64,000 nucleotides of DNA from an uncultured Eubacteriales bacterium (GTDB lineage: Bacteria > Bacillota > Clostridia > Oscillospirales > Oscillospiraceae), in contig URAM01000002.1 in assembly GCA_900545815.1 (NCBI GenBank), positions 62,001 through 126,000 on the forward strand, read 5' to 3'. The notes under the pieces are model-generated. The model did not search any database. It was not told the origin of the DNA and was given only the letters and a program-made list of their open reading frames with translations. Below, piece after piece: positions 1 to 7,799 of the stretch. Made by a program: the position numbers and the translations under genes. Numbering within the stretch: the stretch's first letter is position 1; each line of letters begins with the position of its first letter.

Positions 1-270
1 GACCACTTGTGACCACTGGTCGCTGCCGCGATTGCGATTGGCCTTGTTCCGCTGGCATACCTTGCGGTATTTCTCGCTATTAACATCCAATCCCACCTTC
101 AAAAACCAAAACGCCATCTCCACCAGCATATCCTCCCGATCCGGCAGCACGCCGCGCTTTTCATAGTCCAGCATCACTCGGATCAGGCGCCCCACCTGTT
201 CGTCTGTGAGCGTAGCCGTTTGTTCCTCGAAGTCGTAGTACAGGATAAAGCTGCTTTTTTCTTTTGCCAT
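1..270 (-). CDS. DUF6291-like protein (partial, runs off left edge)
   Basis: Only the first 90 residues are seen; the frame is open to the window edge. The start ATG at 270 is preceded by a good AGGAG ribosome site. The protein begins MAKEKSSFILYYDFEE and has a compact helical region (TDEQVGRLIRVMLDYEKRG) followed by MAFWFLKVGLD and a basic RKVCQRNKANRNRG tail. This matches from memory the short N-terminal domain of DUF6291 proteins, often phage or plasmid replication-associated in Clostridia. No catalytic motif is visible. It may mark the end of a mobile region to the left of the window; that is inference. Confidence 0.6.
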   Translation of the reverse strand, partial: MAKEKSSFILYYDFEEQTATLTDEQVGRLIRVMLDYEKRGVLPDREDMLVEMAFWFLKVGLDVNSEKYRKVCQRNKANRNRGSDQWSQVV

Positions 271-487
271 TTGATTTGGCTCCTTTCTTGTTAGAATCTT
301 CCTGTTATCTTACACAGCCTTTCCCGCTCACGCAAGTCTGTTTCCACCGTTTTCCCGTGATCTGCCCACTTTTTCTGTCTAAACCGGATGTTTGTCTGCA
401 AAAACATCAAAGAGTCTCCCCTCAAACTGCCCGATCTGGCGCCGGAAAAAGGAGAATCTTAAAGATTTCATCGTCCCATTCTTAATC

Positions 488-512
488 GTTCCGTGCTATG
501 ATAGAACGGAAC
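488..512 (+). promoter_or_regulatory. inverted repeat around -10 of the response regulator gene
   Basis: A 7-bp perfect inverted repeat (GTTCCGT at 488-494, ACGGAAC at 506-512) brackets a -10-like TATGAT (497-502) just upstream of the ribosome site of the response regulator at 532. No good -35 hexamer lies at standard spacing. The arrangement suggests an operator, perhaps for autoregulation by the downstream regulator. Confidence 0.4.
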
Positions 513-531
513 AAGGAAAGGGGCTTTTTTC

Positions 532-1221
532 ATGTATCAAATTCTCGTTTGCGATGATGATCACGACATCGTATCCGCTTTGGAAATATACCTCACCGGC
601 GAAGGCTACGGCGTCACCGGTGCTTACTCCGGCCAAGAGGCCATTGACCTGTTTCAGCAGAACCAGTTCCACCTGGTGCTCATGGACATCATGATGCCCG
701 GTATGGACGGCATCGCCGCCACCGCCGAGCTGCGCAAGCTGAGCAATGTGCCCATCATCTTCCTCACCGCCAAGAGCGAGGACACCGACAAGATTTTGGG
801 GCTGAACATGGGGGCGGACGACTACATCACCAAACCCTTCAACCCTTTGGAGGTTATTGCTCGTGTTCGCTCCCACCTGCGCCGGTACACGCAGCTGGGG
901 GGGCAGATCTCTGCCCCCCACCTGTTCACCGTTGGCTCCATCGTGCTGGATGACGGTGCCAAGACCGTGACGGTGGATGGGGAACCGGTGAGCCTGACGC
1001 CGCTGGAATTCCAGATCCTCCGCCTGCTCATGAGCCGGCCCGGACAAGTGTTCTCCATGGTGCAGATCTATGAGCAGGTGTGGAAGGATGTGGCGCTAGG
1101 CAGTGAGAACACGGTAGCCGTCCACATCCGGCACCTGCGGGAGAAGATCGAGATCGACCCCGCCCATCCCCGTTACCTGAAGGTGGTCTGGGGGCTGGGG
1201 TACAAGATGGAACAGAGTTGA
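532..1221 (+). CDS. OmpR/PhoB-family response regulator (VanR-like)
   Basis: 229 aa, the usual length for this family. The receiver domain (about 1-120) has the acidic pocket in VCDDDHDIV, the phospho-acceptor Asp52 in LVLMDIMMPG, the FLTAKSE switch Thr and the YITKPF Lys. The C-terminal winged helix (about 130-229) contains SLTPLEFQILRLL and ENTVAVHIRHLREKIE, typical of DNA-binding OmpR/VanR regulators. A purine-rich AAGGAAAGGGG ribosome site precedes ATG 532. The cognate histidine kinase follows after about 20 bp, so the pair is one operon. The signal and target genes cannot be read from sequence. Confidence 0.95.
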   Translation: MYQILVCDDDHDIVSALEIYLTGEGYGVTGAYSGQEAIDLFQQNQFHLVLMDIMMPGMDGIAATAELRKLSNVPIIFLTAKSEDTDKILGLNMGADDYITKPFNPLEVIARVRSHLRRYTQLGGQISAPHLFTVGSIVLDDGAKTVTVDGEPVSLTPLEFQILRLLMSRPGQVFSMVQIYEQVWKDVALGSENTVAVHIRHLREKIEIDPAHPRYLKVVWGLGYKMEQS

Positions 1222-1243
1222 CCCGCTGGAAAGGATGCTCGCT

Positions 1244-3373
1244 ATGAAATTACCACGGACTCCCTCATGGGCGAAACTTCTCTGCGCTTGTTTCGCCTGC
1301 ATTTTCTTGGGCACCTGTGCCAGTCTCTCGCTCAGCGCCTTCCAACTGTTCCGCCTCTATGGAACCAGCACCATCAACGGCGGCGCTGCGGCTTCCTCCG
1401 TGGCGGAGGAATACTGCCAGGACGCTTGGGATCTATTCGTTCTGTCCCAGCACAAAAAAAGCCTGACTTATCTGGGCAAGCAGCGCTATGACGCCTTGGC
1501 AGAGCAGCTGGAGCTGGACAACACCAACTTCCGCTACCGTATTCTGGACATCAACGGCAAAGTCCTGGGCGGCAACGCCAAACAGGATCTATCCAGCACC
1601 GTGGAGCGCACTTATGATGCCCTCTACCCTGCCTACTCCGATTCCACCTATATCACGGTGGAGGAACAAGACCTGCCGCCGGAGTCGGTAGAGGGGGATT
1701 GGTCGGTGGCAGACTCCACAGCTTGGACGGATGTGGCGATTGCCAGTGCCGCTGCCAGCGCTAACACGGACTTGCACTACACCTACATCACCTACAATCA
1801 GGACTATATCGACCTGCCGTCCAAGTGCATCACCACACAGACCACCACGCCGCTGAAAAATCGCGTTTTGGAGTGGGGCATCACCGATCCCATGACCATC
1901 GATGATGATCTGCTCCAATGGGAGCAGGACGCCAGCCAGAACCAGGGGCGGATGCTGCCCACCATCGGCGTGGCCATTGTCGCCGGAGCATTCGGGCTGT
2001 TCTTCCTGTGCTATCTGCTGGCCGCCGCTGGCCATAAGCTGGGCACCGAAGGCATCACCCTAAACGGCTTGTACCACTGCCCCTGGGATCTTCTGTTCCT
2101 TCTGACCATCTTCGTCAATTATCTCTATATTCGGGTCATTTGGGAGGTGCTCCGAAGCGCCGAAGGCTCCCTCAGCAACGCCAACAGCGCAGACACCATC
2201 CTCCCCACCGTTCTGCTCTTGCAGTTGGGTGCTCTGGCCGCCGTGGGCACGGCTCTGTGGCTGCCTTTGCTGACCACCCTGGCCGCCCAGGTCAAAGCCC
2301 ACCAGTGGTGGCACACCACCTTGCTCTGCCGGCTGGGGCATCGCCTGAGGCAGTTCTTCCGCCTGATCCCCCTGCATTTTAAGGCGTTCTCCCTCTGCGC
2401 CGCCTACCTGTTCTGCTACGCCTTCCTCTGCTTCCTGGCCGGACAGCGCTCTGTGACCCTGCCCCTGCTGATTCTCGCCTTTCTCCTGGCCGCTCTGGCC
2501 TTGGCGGCACTGCTGTGGTGGCTGCGGGGTTGGAGTGTCATCCGCAAGGGCAGTCAGTCGCTGGCCGCCGGCGATCTGAACTACACCACCGACACCACCG
2601 GCCTGCCCTGGGATCTACAGAAACACGGGGCGGATCTGAACGCCATCAGCGATGGGATGCAGAAGGCCGTAGAGGAGCGGATGCGCTCTGACCGGTTCCG
2701 GACGGAGCTGATCACCAATGTGAGCCATGACCTGAAAACGCCCCTGACCAGCATCATCAACTATGTAGATCTGCTGAAAAAGCTCAACCTGCAAAATCCC
2801 ACCGCCCAGCAGTACATTGACGTGCTGGATCGGAAAAGCCAGCGCTTGAAAACCCTCACCGAGGACTTGGTGGAGGCCAGCAAAGCCTCCGCCGGCGTGC
2901 TGGCTGTGGATCGCCAGCGGTTGGAGACTACCCAGCTGGTGCGCCAGGCATTGGGCGAGTACGAGGATAAATTGCGCGACGCCCAACTGCGGGTCATCCA
3001 GCGCTACCCCAAAGAGGGGGCGTGGATCCTGGCCGATGGGCGGCATCTGTGGCGCATCCTGGATAACCTGCTGTCCAACTGCGCCAAATACGCCATGCCT
3101 GGCACCCGCCTGTATGTGGACGTGATCCGCCGAGATGGGAACGTGGAGATCTCCCTGAAAAACATCTCCGCCGACCCGCTGAACATCCCCTCCGAAGACC
3201 TGCTCCGCCGGTTCGTTCGGGGAGACGATTCCCGCTCCACCCCAGGCAGCGGCTTGGGTCTGTCCATTGCCCAGAGCTTGGCGCACTTGCAGGGGGCTGA
3301 GTTCTCCATCGACATTGATGGCGACCTGTTCAAGGCGCTGGTGCGGTTTCCAGAGTCTGCGGGAGAAAACTGA
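1244..3373 (+). CDS. membrane sensor histidine kinase (VanS-like)
   Basis: 709 aa from ATG 1244, preferred over ATG 1235 because GGAAAGG (1228-1234) directly abuts the latter. An N-terminal membrane anchor (SWAKLLCACFACIFLGT) is followed by an extracellular sensing region to about residue 245, then a cluster of hydrophobic segments (about 245-425), an unusually elaborate multi-pass part. The HAMP-like linker leads to the H-box NVSHDLKTPLTS (His near residue 495), the N-box LDNLLSNCAKYA and the ATP lid/G2 box GSGLGLSIAQSL. The classical DxGxG G1 box is replaced by NISADPLNIP, as I recall for this clostridial subfamily. It probably phosphorylates the regulator at 532. Confidence 0.93.
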   Translation: MKLPRTPSWAKLLCACFACIFLGTCASLSLSAFQLFRLYGTSTINGGAAASSVAEEYCQDAWDLFVLSQHKKSLTYLGKQRYDALAEQLELDNTNFRYRILDINGKVLGGNAKQDLSSTVERTYDALYPAYSDSTYITVEEQDLPPESVEGDWSVADSTAWTDVAIASAAASANTDLHYTYITYNQDYIDLPSKCITTQTTTPLKNRVLEWGITDPMTIDDDLLQWEQDASQNQGRMLPTIGVAIVAGAFGLFFLCYLLAAAGHKLGTEGITLNGLYHCPWDLLFLLTIFVNYLYIRVIWEVLRSAEGSLSNANSADTILPTVLLLQLGALAAVGTALWLPLLTTLAAQVKAHQWWHTTLLCRLGHRLRQFFRLIPLHFKAFSLCAAYLFCYAFLCFLAGQRSVTLPLLILAFLLAALALAALLWWLRGWSVIRKGSQSLAAGDLNYTTDTTGLPWDLQKHGADLNAISDGMQKAVEERMRSDRFRTELITNVSHDLKTPLTSIINYVDLLKKLNLQNPTAQQYIDVLDRKSQRLKTLTEDLVEASKASAGVLAVDRQRLETTQLVRQALGEYEDKLRDAQLRVIQRYPKEGAWILADGRHLWRILDNLLSNCAKYAMPGTRLYVDVIRRDGNVEISLKNISADPLNIPSEDLLRRFVRGDDSRSTPGSGLGLSIAQSLAHLQGAEFSIDIDGDLFKALVRFPESAGEN

Positions 3374-3437
3374 CCTCACCGAAGCCCCTCCGATATGCTG
3401 CCTCTCCCCCAAACCACAACCCATTCCCCACCCAAAA

Positions 3438-3473
3438 ACGGGCGAACCTCAAATGAGGTTCGCCCGTTCTCTT
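3438..3473. terminator. bidirectional terminator between convergent genes
   Basis: A 13-bp perfect stem (ACGGGCGAACCTC / GAGGTTCGCCCGT) with an AAAT loop, followed by TCTCTTT. It lies between the convergent histidine kinase and XRE genes and can serve both; on the minus strand the run is only moderately T-rich. Confidence 0.8.
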
Positions 3474-4010
3474 TCACCGATACCGAAACAGCTCCTTTTC
3501 CTCCGGTGTGCGCCGATACATCTTCCAGAACCCGATCACAATAAGCACGATACCCAAAATGGTCAACAGACTCAAAGGCAGGTGGAGCATATATTCATAG
3601 GCATCGGAATAGCATCGACCATACAGCTTCAGTTCCCTTGCCTGGACATCATAGCTGAACAAAAAAGTCAAGAATTCCAACAGGAATCCCGCCAGAACAA
3701 ACCAGATCGGCTTGCCCTTTGCCCACCAGGAAGGCCGTTTTTCCGGTGCCTGAGGCACCTCCGGCGGCGCCTGGGGCTGGGTGCGCCACCCCATGGCCTG
3801 GCTGGGGTCGGTGCAGTCCTCCAGCATCAGGTACTCCAGCGGCACCTGAAAAAACTTGCTCAGCCGCACGATGTTGTCCGTGTCCGGCGCCGCCGTGCCC
3901 AGCTCCCACTTGGAGATGGCCTGACGGGAGACGTGGAGCTGCTCCGCCAGTTTTTCCTGGGACAGGGCGCTCTCTCGGCGCAGCTTCTGTAATTTTTCAC
4001 CAAAGGTCAT
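3474..4010 (-). CDS. XRE-family regulator with C-terminal membrane segments
   Basis: 178 aa. Residues 1-60 form a Cro/C1-type helix-turn-helix (FGEKLQKLRRESALSQEKLA, then VSRQAISKWELG). A Pro-rich linker (about 75-95) leads to two hydrophobic stretches (PIWFVLAGFLLEFLTFLF and LSLLTILGIVLIVIGFW), so the DNA-binding domain should be tethered to the cytoplasmic membrane. The ATG at 4010 is preceded by AAAGGAGGG. Membrane-tethered XRE proteins are common in Firmicutes and often sense envelope state; the target is unknown. It is transcribed away from the ABC transporter at 4300, but no shared operator is evident. Confidence 0.88.
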   Translation of the reverse strand: MTFGEKLQKLRRESALSQEKLAEQLHVSRQAISKWELGTAAPDTDNIVRLSKFFQVPLEYLMLEDCTDPSQAMGWRTQPQAPPEVPQAPEKRPSWWAKGKPIWFVLAGFLLEFLTFLFSYDVQARELKLYGRCYSDAYEYMLHLPLSLLTILGIVLIVIGFWKMYRRTPEEKELFRYR

Positions 4011-4232
4011 CGGGTGACCCTCCTTTCGGATTTTGTTTTAAATTTCTTCCGTTCTGTGCTCTTATCGTAACAAATTTACCGGTAGCAGTCTAGCAATTTC
4101 GGTTGTCATTTTTGCAACTGTCAGGCGCGCTCTCCCCAAACGCCCTTTCCCTCCCTCCGTCTCGCTCTGTTCCCTTTCCTCCTGCGGTCGCTCCGCATCC
4201 GAACTTCCATGAAACCGAAATGTCCCTAAAAC

Positions 4233-4262
4233 TTGACTATTGCGCATCATTTATGGTAAACT
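4233..4262 (+). promoter_or_regulatory. candidate promoter of ABC importer operon
   Basis: TTGACT (4233-4238) and TAAACT (4257-4262) with an 18-bp spacer, about 40 bp upstream of the ATG at 4300. The -35 is good and the -10 is weak. The rest of the 4011-4299 gap shows no other recognisable element. Confidence 0.5.
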
Positions 4263-4299
4263 TATGTTGTTAGGTATTTCAAGGAAAAGGAGGTATTCT

Positions 4300-5442
4300 A
4301 TGATTCAATTCGATCATGTGTCAAAAACTTTCGGAAAAAATCAGGTTTTATCCGATGTAACGTTCACCATTGACCAAGGTAATTTTGTTACCATAATTGG
4401 AGCCAGCGGCTGCGGAAAAACCACCACATTAAAGATGATCAACCGCCTCATCAAGCCCACTGCTGGCGAGATCTACATCGGCGGCGAGAACATTCGGGAC
4501 AAGGACATCCTACAGCTCCGGCGCAGCATGGGCTATGTCATCCAGCAGACCGGTCTGTTCTCCCACATGACCGTTCGGGAGAACATTGAGATCATCCCCC
4601 GTCTGTCCAAAGCCGACCCGGAGCGCACCCGCACCCGCACGCTGGAGCTGATGGATTTGGTGGGTATGGATCCAGATCAGTATCTGGATCGCTATCCCAC
4701 AGAGTTGTCCGGCGGCCAGCAGCAGCGCATTGGCGTGGCTCGTGCCTTCGCTATGGACCCGGAGATCATCCTCATGGATGAACCCTTCAGCGCCCTGGAT
4801 CCTATCACCCGTACCCAGCTTCAGGACGAGCTGTTGGGGTTACAGGAGGAGCTGCACAAGACCATTGTTTTCGTCACCCACGACATGGACGAGGCGGTGA
4901 AGATCGCCGACAAGATCTGCGTCATGGACAAGGGCAAGATCTTGCAGTACGATGAGCCGGAACAGCTCTTGAAAAATCCCTGCAACGAGTTCGTAGCTCA
5001 GTTCGTAGGCAAGAACCGTATCTGGTCGTCGCCAGAGTTCATCAAGGCAAGAGACATTATGATCGACCGTCCCATCTGCTGCCCGCCGGAACTGAACCTG
5101 CGCAAGGCGGTGGAGCGGATGCGCTTTGCCAAGGTGGATACCCTCATGGTCACCGACTCCAAGCGCCAGCTGCTGGGCCTCATGCGTGCCACGGATTATC
5201 CGTCGCTCTTGACCCACCTGCGCAGTCACCACTCCACCGTGGCTCAGGCCATGGATCAGCACTTCGCCTCCGCCAGTCCGGACGCCTCCATTATCGACCT
5301 GCTGGCGCTGGTGCAGGAGCAGAATATCTCCGCTCTGCCCATTGTGGAGGAGGACGGCAGACTATGCGGCCTGATCACCCGCAGCAGCCTGATGACCACC
5401 TTGAGCCATCAGTATCTGGACAACCAGGAAGGAGGGCTGTGA
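4300..5442 (+). CDS. OpuC-type ABC transporter ATPase with CBS domains
   Basis: 380 aa from ATG 4300, chosen because an AAAGGAGG site precedes it. Walker A GASGCGKTT (from Gly34), signature LSGGQQQR, Walker B IILMDEPF and the switch His in VFVTHDMDEA are all present. Residues about 260-375 form a pair of CBS domains (PELNLRKAVERMRFAKVDTL; ISALPIVEEDGRLCGLITRS), as in osmoregulated glycine-betaine/carnitine/choline importers, where CBS pairs can sense ionic strength or cyclic di-AMP. It is 1 bp from the permease/binding-protein fusion downstream. Ligand alternatives are quaternary amines or ergothioneine (EgtUV has the same architecture). Confidence 0.93.
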   Translation: MIQFDHVSKTFGKNQVLSDVTFTIDQGNFVTIIGASGCGKTTTLKMINRLIKPTAGEIYIGGENIRDKDILQLRRSMGYVIQQTGLFSHMTVRENIEIIPRLSKADPERTRTRTLELMDLVGMDPDQYLDRYPTELSGGQQQRIGVARAFAMDPEIILMDEPFSALDPITRTQLQDELLGLQEELHKTIVFVTHDMDEAVKIADKICVMDKGKILQYDEPEQLLKNPCNEFVAQFVGKNRIWSSPEFIKARDIMIDRPICCPPELNLRKAVERMRFAKVDTLMVTDSKRQLLGLMRATDYPSLLTHLRSHHSTVAQAMDQHFASASPDASIIDLLALVQEQNISALPIVEEDGRLCGLITRSSLMTTLSHQYLDNQEGGL

Positions 5443-5443
5443 T

Positions 5444-7030
5444 ATGAGCGTCATCACGGGATTCTTTGCTTACCTGGCCGCCAACAGCAGCCAGATTTTT
5501 AACCTGCTCCTGGAGCATATCCGCCTGACCGCCATCGCCGTGGGCGTCTCCATCCTCATCGGTGTCCCCTTGGGCATCTTTATCTGCTACATCCGCAAGG
5601 CCAGCAAGCCCATCCTGGGTCTTGCAAACATCATCCAGGCCGTCCCCAGTATGGCCTTATTGGGCTTTGCCATCCCCTTGTTGGGCATCGGCACCCTGCC
5701 CGCCGTGGTGGTCGTGGTACTCTATTCCCTGCTGCCCATCATCAAAAACACCTACGCCGGCATCCAGGGCATCAACCCAGACACCATCGAGGCGGCTTCC
5801 GCCATCGGGATGTCTCGGTTCCAGGTGCTCTACAAAGTCCAAATCCCCCAGGCGCTGCCTGTCATGATGGCTGGTGTCCGCATCTCCGCCGTCACCGCCG
5901 TTGGCCTGATGACCATGGCCGCCTTTATCGGCGGCGGCGGCTTGGGCTACCTGGTTTTCGCCGGCATCCGCACCGTGGATAACTATCAGATCCTGGCTGG
6001 CGCCCTCCCCGCCTGCCTGCTGGCGCTGCTGGTGGACTTTCTCTTTGGCATCGTGGAAAAATTGGTCACGCCCCTGAGCCTGCAAGGCACTTCCAGCGCC
6101 AACGCCCGAAAAAACCGGAGACAGCAGAAGTGGGTTTTGTCCATCACAGCGGCTCTCCTGGTGCTCCTCTTTGTGATCAACGGCGTCTCCAGCGCCCTGA
6201 GCAATCGGGGCGGCGGCGACACCATTACCGTAGGCGGCAAGGACTATACGGAACAGGTGGTGCTCTGCCATATGGTGGCTGACCTGATCGAGGAGAACAC
6301 CGATCTGACCGTAAAGCGCCAGCCCATGCTGGGCGGCACCCAGGTCTGTACCGGCGCCGTCCGCAGCGGCGAGATCGACCTGTATATTGACTACACCGGC
6401 ACCTGCTACGCCGACACCCTGGGCTATACCCCCATCAGCGATGTGGAAAAGGTGTATCAGACGGTGGTCAAGGACTTCGATGAAAAATACAACTTGAAAG
6501 TCCTGAAACAGATGAACTTTAACAACACCTACACCTTGGCCGTGAAGCCGGAGACTGCGAAGAAGTACAACCTCAAGACCTTCAGCGACCTGGCCAAAGT
6601 CTCCAACCAGCTGGTCATCTCTCCCACCTTGGAGTTCACCAAACGGGGGGATTGCCTGCCCGGTCTGAAAAAGAAGTACAACATGAACTTCAAAAAAGTG
6701 GTGGCCATGGACAGCTCTCCTCGGTATTTGGCTCTGTCCAACGGGGAAAGCGATGTGGTGGACGCCTTCTCCACCGATGGTCTGTTGAAGAAATTCGGCC
6801 TGACCGTCCTGGAAGACGACCAGCACTTCTTCCCGCCCTATTACGCCGTTCCCGTCATCCGCAGTGAGGTGCTGGAAGCGCATCCGGAATTGGAAGATCT
6901 GCTGGGGCAATTGGGCGCCGTGCTCACCGATGATGTGATGGGCACCCTCAATTACCAGGTGGACGAAGAAAATCAGGATCCGGAAACAGTCGCCAAAACC
7001 TTCTTGCAGGAACAAGGACTCATCCACTAA
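5444..7030 (+). CDS. fused permease + substrate-binding protein of OpuC/EgtU-type importer
   Basis: 528 aa. Residues 1-215 are a BPD-type permease with about six membrane segments and the EAA loop (TIEAASAIGMSRFQVLYKVQ). After one more transmembrane helix (VLSITAALLVLLFVINGV) the external part from about residue 260 is an OpuAC/OsmX-like binding domain (ITVGGKDYTEQVVL; IDLYIDYTGT; MNFNNTYTLAVKP; STDGLLKKF; FFPPYYAVPV). It therefore supplies both channel and ligand capture for the ATPase at 4300. The fusion occurs in OpuC relatives and in pneumococcal EgtU (ergothioneine). The binding-pocket residues do not let me choose between betaine/choline/carnitine and ergothioneine. Confidence 0.9.
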   Translation: MSVITGFFAYLAANSSQIFNLLLEHIRLTAIAVGVSILIGVPLGIFICYIRKASKPILGLANIIQAVPSMALLGFAIPLLGIGTLPAVVVVVLYSLLPIIKNTYAGIQGINPDTIEAASAIGMSRFQVLYKVQIPQALPVMMAGVRISAVTAVGLMTMAAFIGGGGLGYLVFAGIRTVDNYQILAGALPACLLALLVDFLFGIVEKLVTPLSLQGTSSANARKNRRQQKWVLSITAALLVLLFVINGVSSALSNRGGGDTITVGGKDYTEQVVLCHMVADLIEENTDLTVKRQPMLGGTQVCTGAVRSGEIDLYIDYTGTCYADTLGYTPISDVEKVYQTVVKDFDEKYNLKVLKQMNFNNTYTLAVKPETAKKYNLKTFSDLAKVSNQLVISPTLEFTKRGDCLPGLKKKYNMNFKKVVAMDSSPRYLALSNGESDVVDAFSTDGLLKKFGLTVLEDDQHFFPPYYAVPVIRSEVLEAHPELEDLLGQLGAVLTDDVMGTLNYQVDEENQDPETVAKTFLQEQGLIH

Positions 7031-7036
7031 CAAACA

Positions 7037-7062
7037 CAGCCTCGGAGTTTTCCGAGGCTGTT
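7037..7062 (+). terminator. terminator-like hairpin after ABC importer
   Basis: A 10-bp perfect stem CAGCCTCGGA / TCCGAGGCTG with a GTTT loop, starting 7 bp after the stop. The following T-tract is poor (TTCCC), so efficiency is uncertain. Confidence 0.6.
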
Positions 7063-7120
7063 CCCATTCAAATCTCAAGCCCCGCGGGCATGGTGCGTTG
7101 GTTCTTGCACTGAGGGGGAA

Positions 7121-7189
7121 CCCCGCAGCGTTAAGAAAACCTGCCGGGGGCAGGTTTTTAGCGGAGGCCCCGCCTGTCAACAGGCGGGG
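7121..7189 (+). repeat. dispersed double-hairpin repeat B, copy 1
   Basis: The element CCCCGCAGCGTT...TAGCGGAGG carries an inner hairpin (AAAACCTGCC / GGCAGGTTTT) and is followed at once by a second hairpin (CCCCGCCTG 7168-7176 / CAGGCGGGG 7181-7189). A diverged copy lies inverted at 20471-20543 with compensatory stem changes. The remainder of the 7063-7315 gap holds GC-rich non-coding sequence with a weak GGGTAG / CTACCC pairing at about 7200-7238 and no gene that I can see. Confidence 0.75.
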
Positions 7190-7315
7190 AGACGGTTCGG
7201 GTAGGAGTAGCAGGAAGAGCAACTACGCTAACCTACCCCTGGGGGTTCGCCCTTTTGTGGTGCTGCCACCCCACAAATTTTCCCCCCACATCCCCCCGTC
7301 TTCCACGCATTTCAG

Positions 7316-7344
7316 TTGCCGTCCCCTCACCGCTATGATATAAT
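7316..7344 (+). promoter_or_regulatory. sigma-A-type promoter of zapA
   Basis: TTGCCG (7316-7321), a 17-bp spacer and a perfect TATAAT (7339-7344), about 50 bp before the zapA ATG. Confidence 0.8.
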
Positions 7345-7392
7345 GAAATGATGTAACGAAAGATAAGCCCGAAGGCTGGAGGTTAGAGATAT

Positions 7393-7710
7393 ATGAACGA
7401 AAAAATCAAAGTGACCGTGGCAGAACGCACCTTCCTGCTCACCAGTTCCGATGAAGAATCCTACGTCCAGAAGGTCGCAGAATCCGTGGATGAACAGATC
7501 AGACAGGCCGCTGAAGCGTCCCACGCTTCCACCCTGGACGCCGCCATCATGTGCGCCATGAACCTGGCGGATAACTTCTTCAAGGAGCAGGAGAAATCCG
7601 AGCACCTGCGCCAGCAGGTCAAGCAGTACCTGGACGAGGCCAACCAGATGAAGCAGGAGCTGTCCGAAGCCAAGCGGGAGATCTTCCGCCTCCAGCAGGG
7701 CGGGAAGTAA
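7393..7710 (+). CDS. zapA: cell division protein ZapA
   Basis: 105 aa. The N-terminal half (KIKVTVAERTFLLTSSDEE, then YVQKVAESVDEQI) matches the ZapA dimer domain. The C-terminal half is a long coiled coil (FFKEQEKSEHLRQQVKQYLD, KQELSEAKREIFRLQQ). ZapA binds FtsZ in the cytoplasm and cross-links protofilaments at the Z-ring. GGAGG at 7378-7382 is spaced for ATG 7393. It has its own promoter at 7316 and is followed by a hairpin and the U32 gene, in the same order seen in many Clostridia. Confidence 0.93.
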   Translation: MNEKIKVTVAERTFLLTSSDEESYVQKVAESVDEQIRQAAEASHASTLDAAIMCAMNLADNFFKEQEKSEHLRQQVKQYLDEANQMKQELSEAKREIFRLQQGGK

Positions 7711-7747
7711 CCCTCCCCTCAGCCACACGAACCAATCCACACAGCGC

Positions 7748-7774
7748 CCCCAGAGAGCACTGCGCTCTCTGGGG
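7748..7774 (+). terminator. strong hairpin between zapA and U32 gene
   Basis: An 11-bp perfect stem CCCCAGAGAGC / GCTCTCTGGGG with a 5-nt loop. No T-run follows (CTAGTACA), so it may be a processing or attenuating structure rather than a full terminator. Confidence 0.55.
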
Positions 7775-7799
7775 CTAGTACATACAGGAGCAGAGAGAG

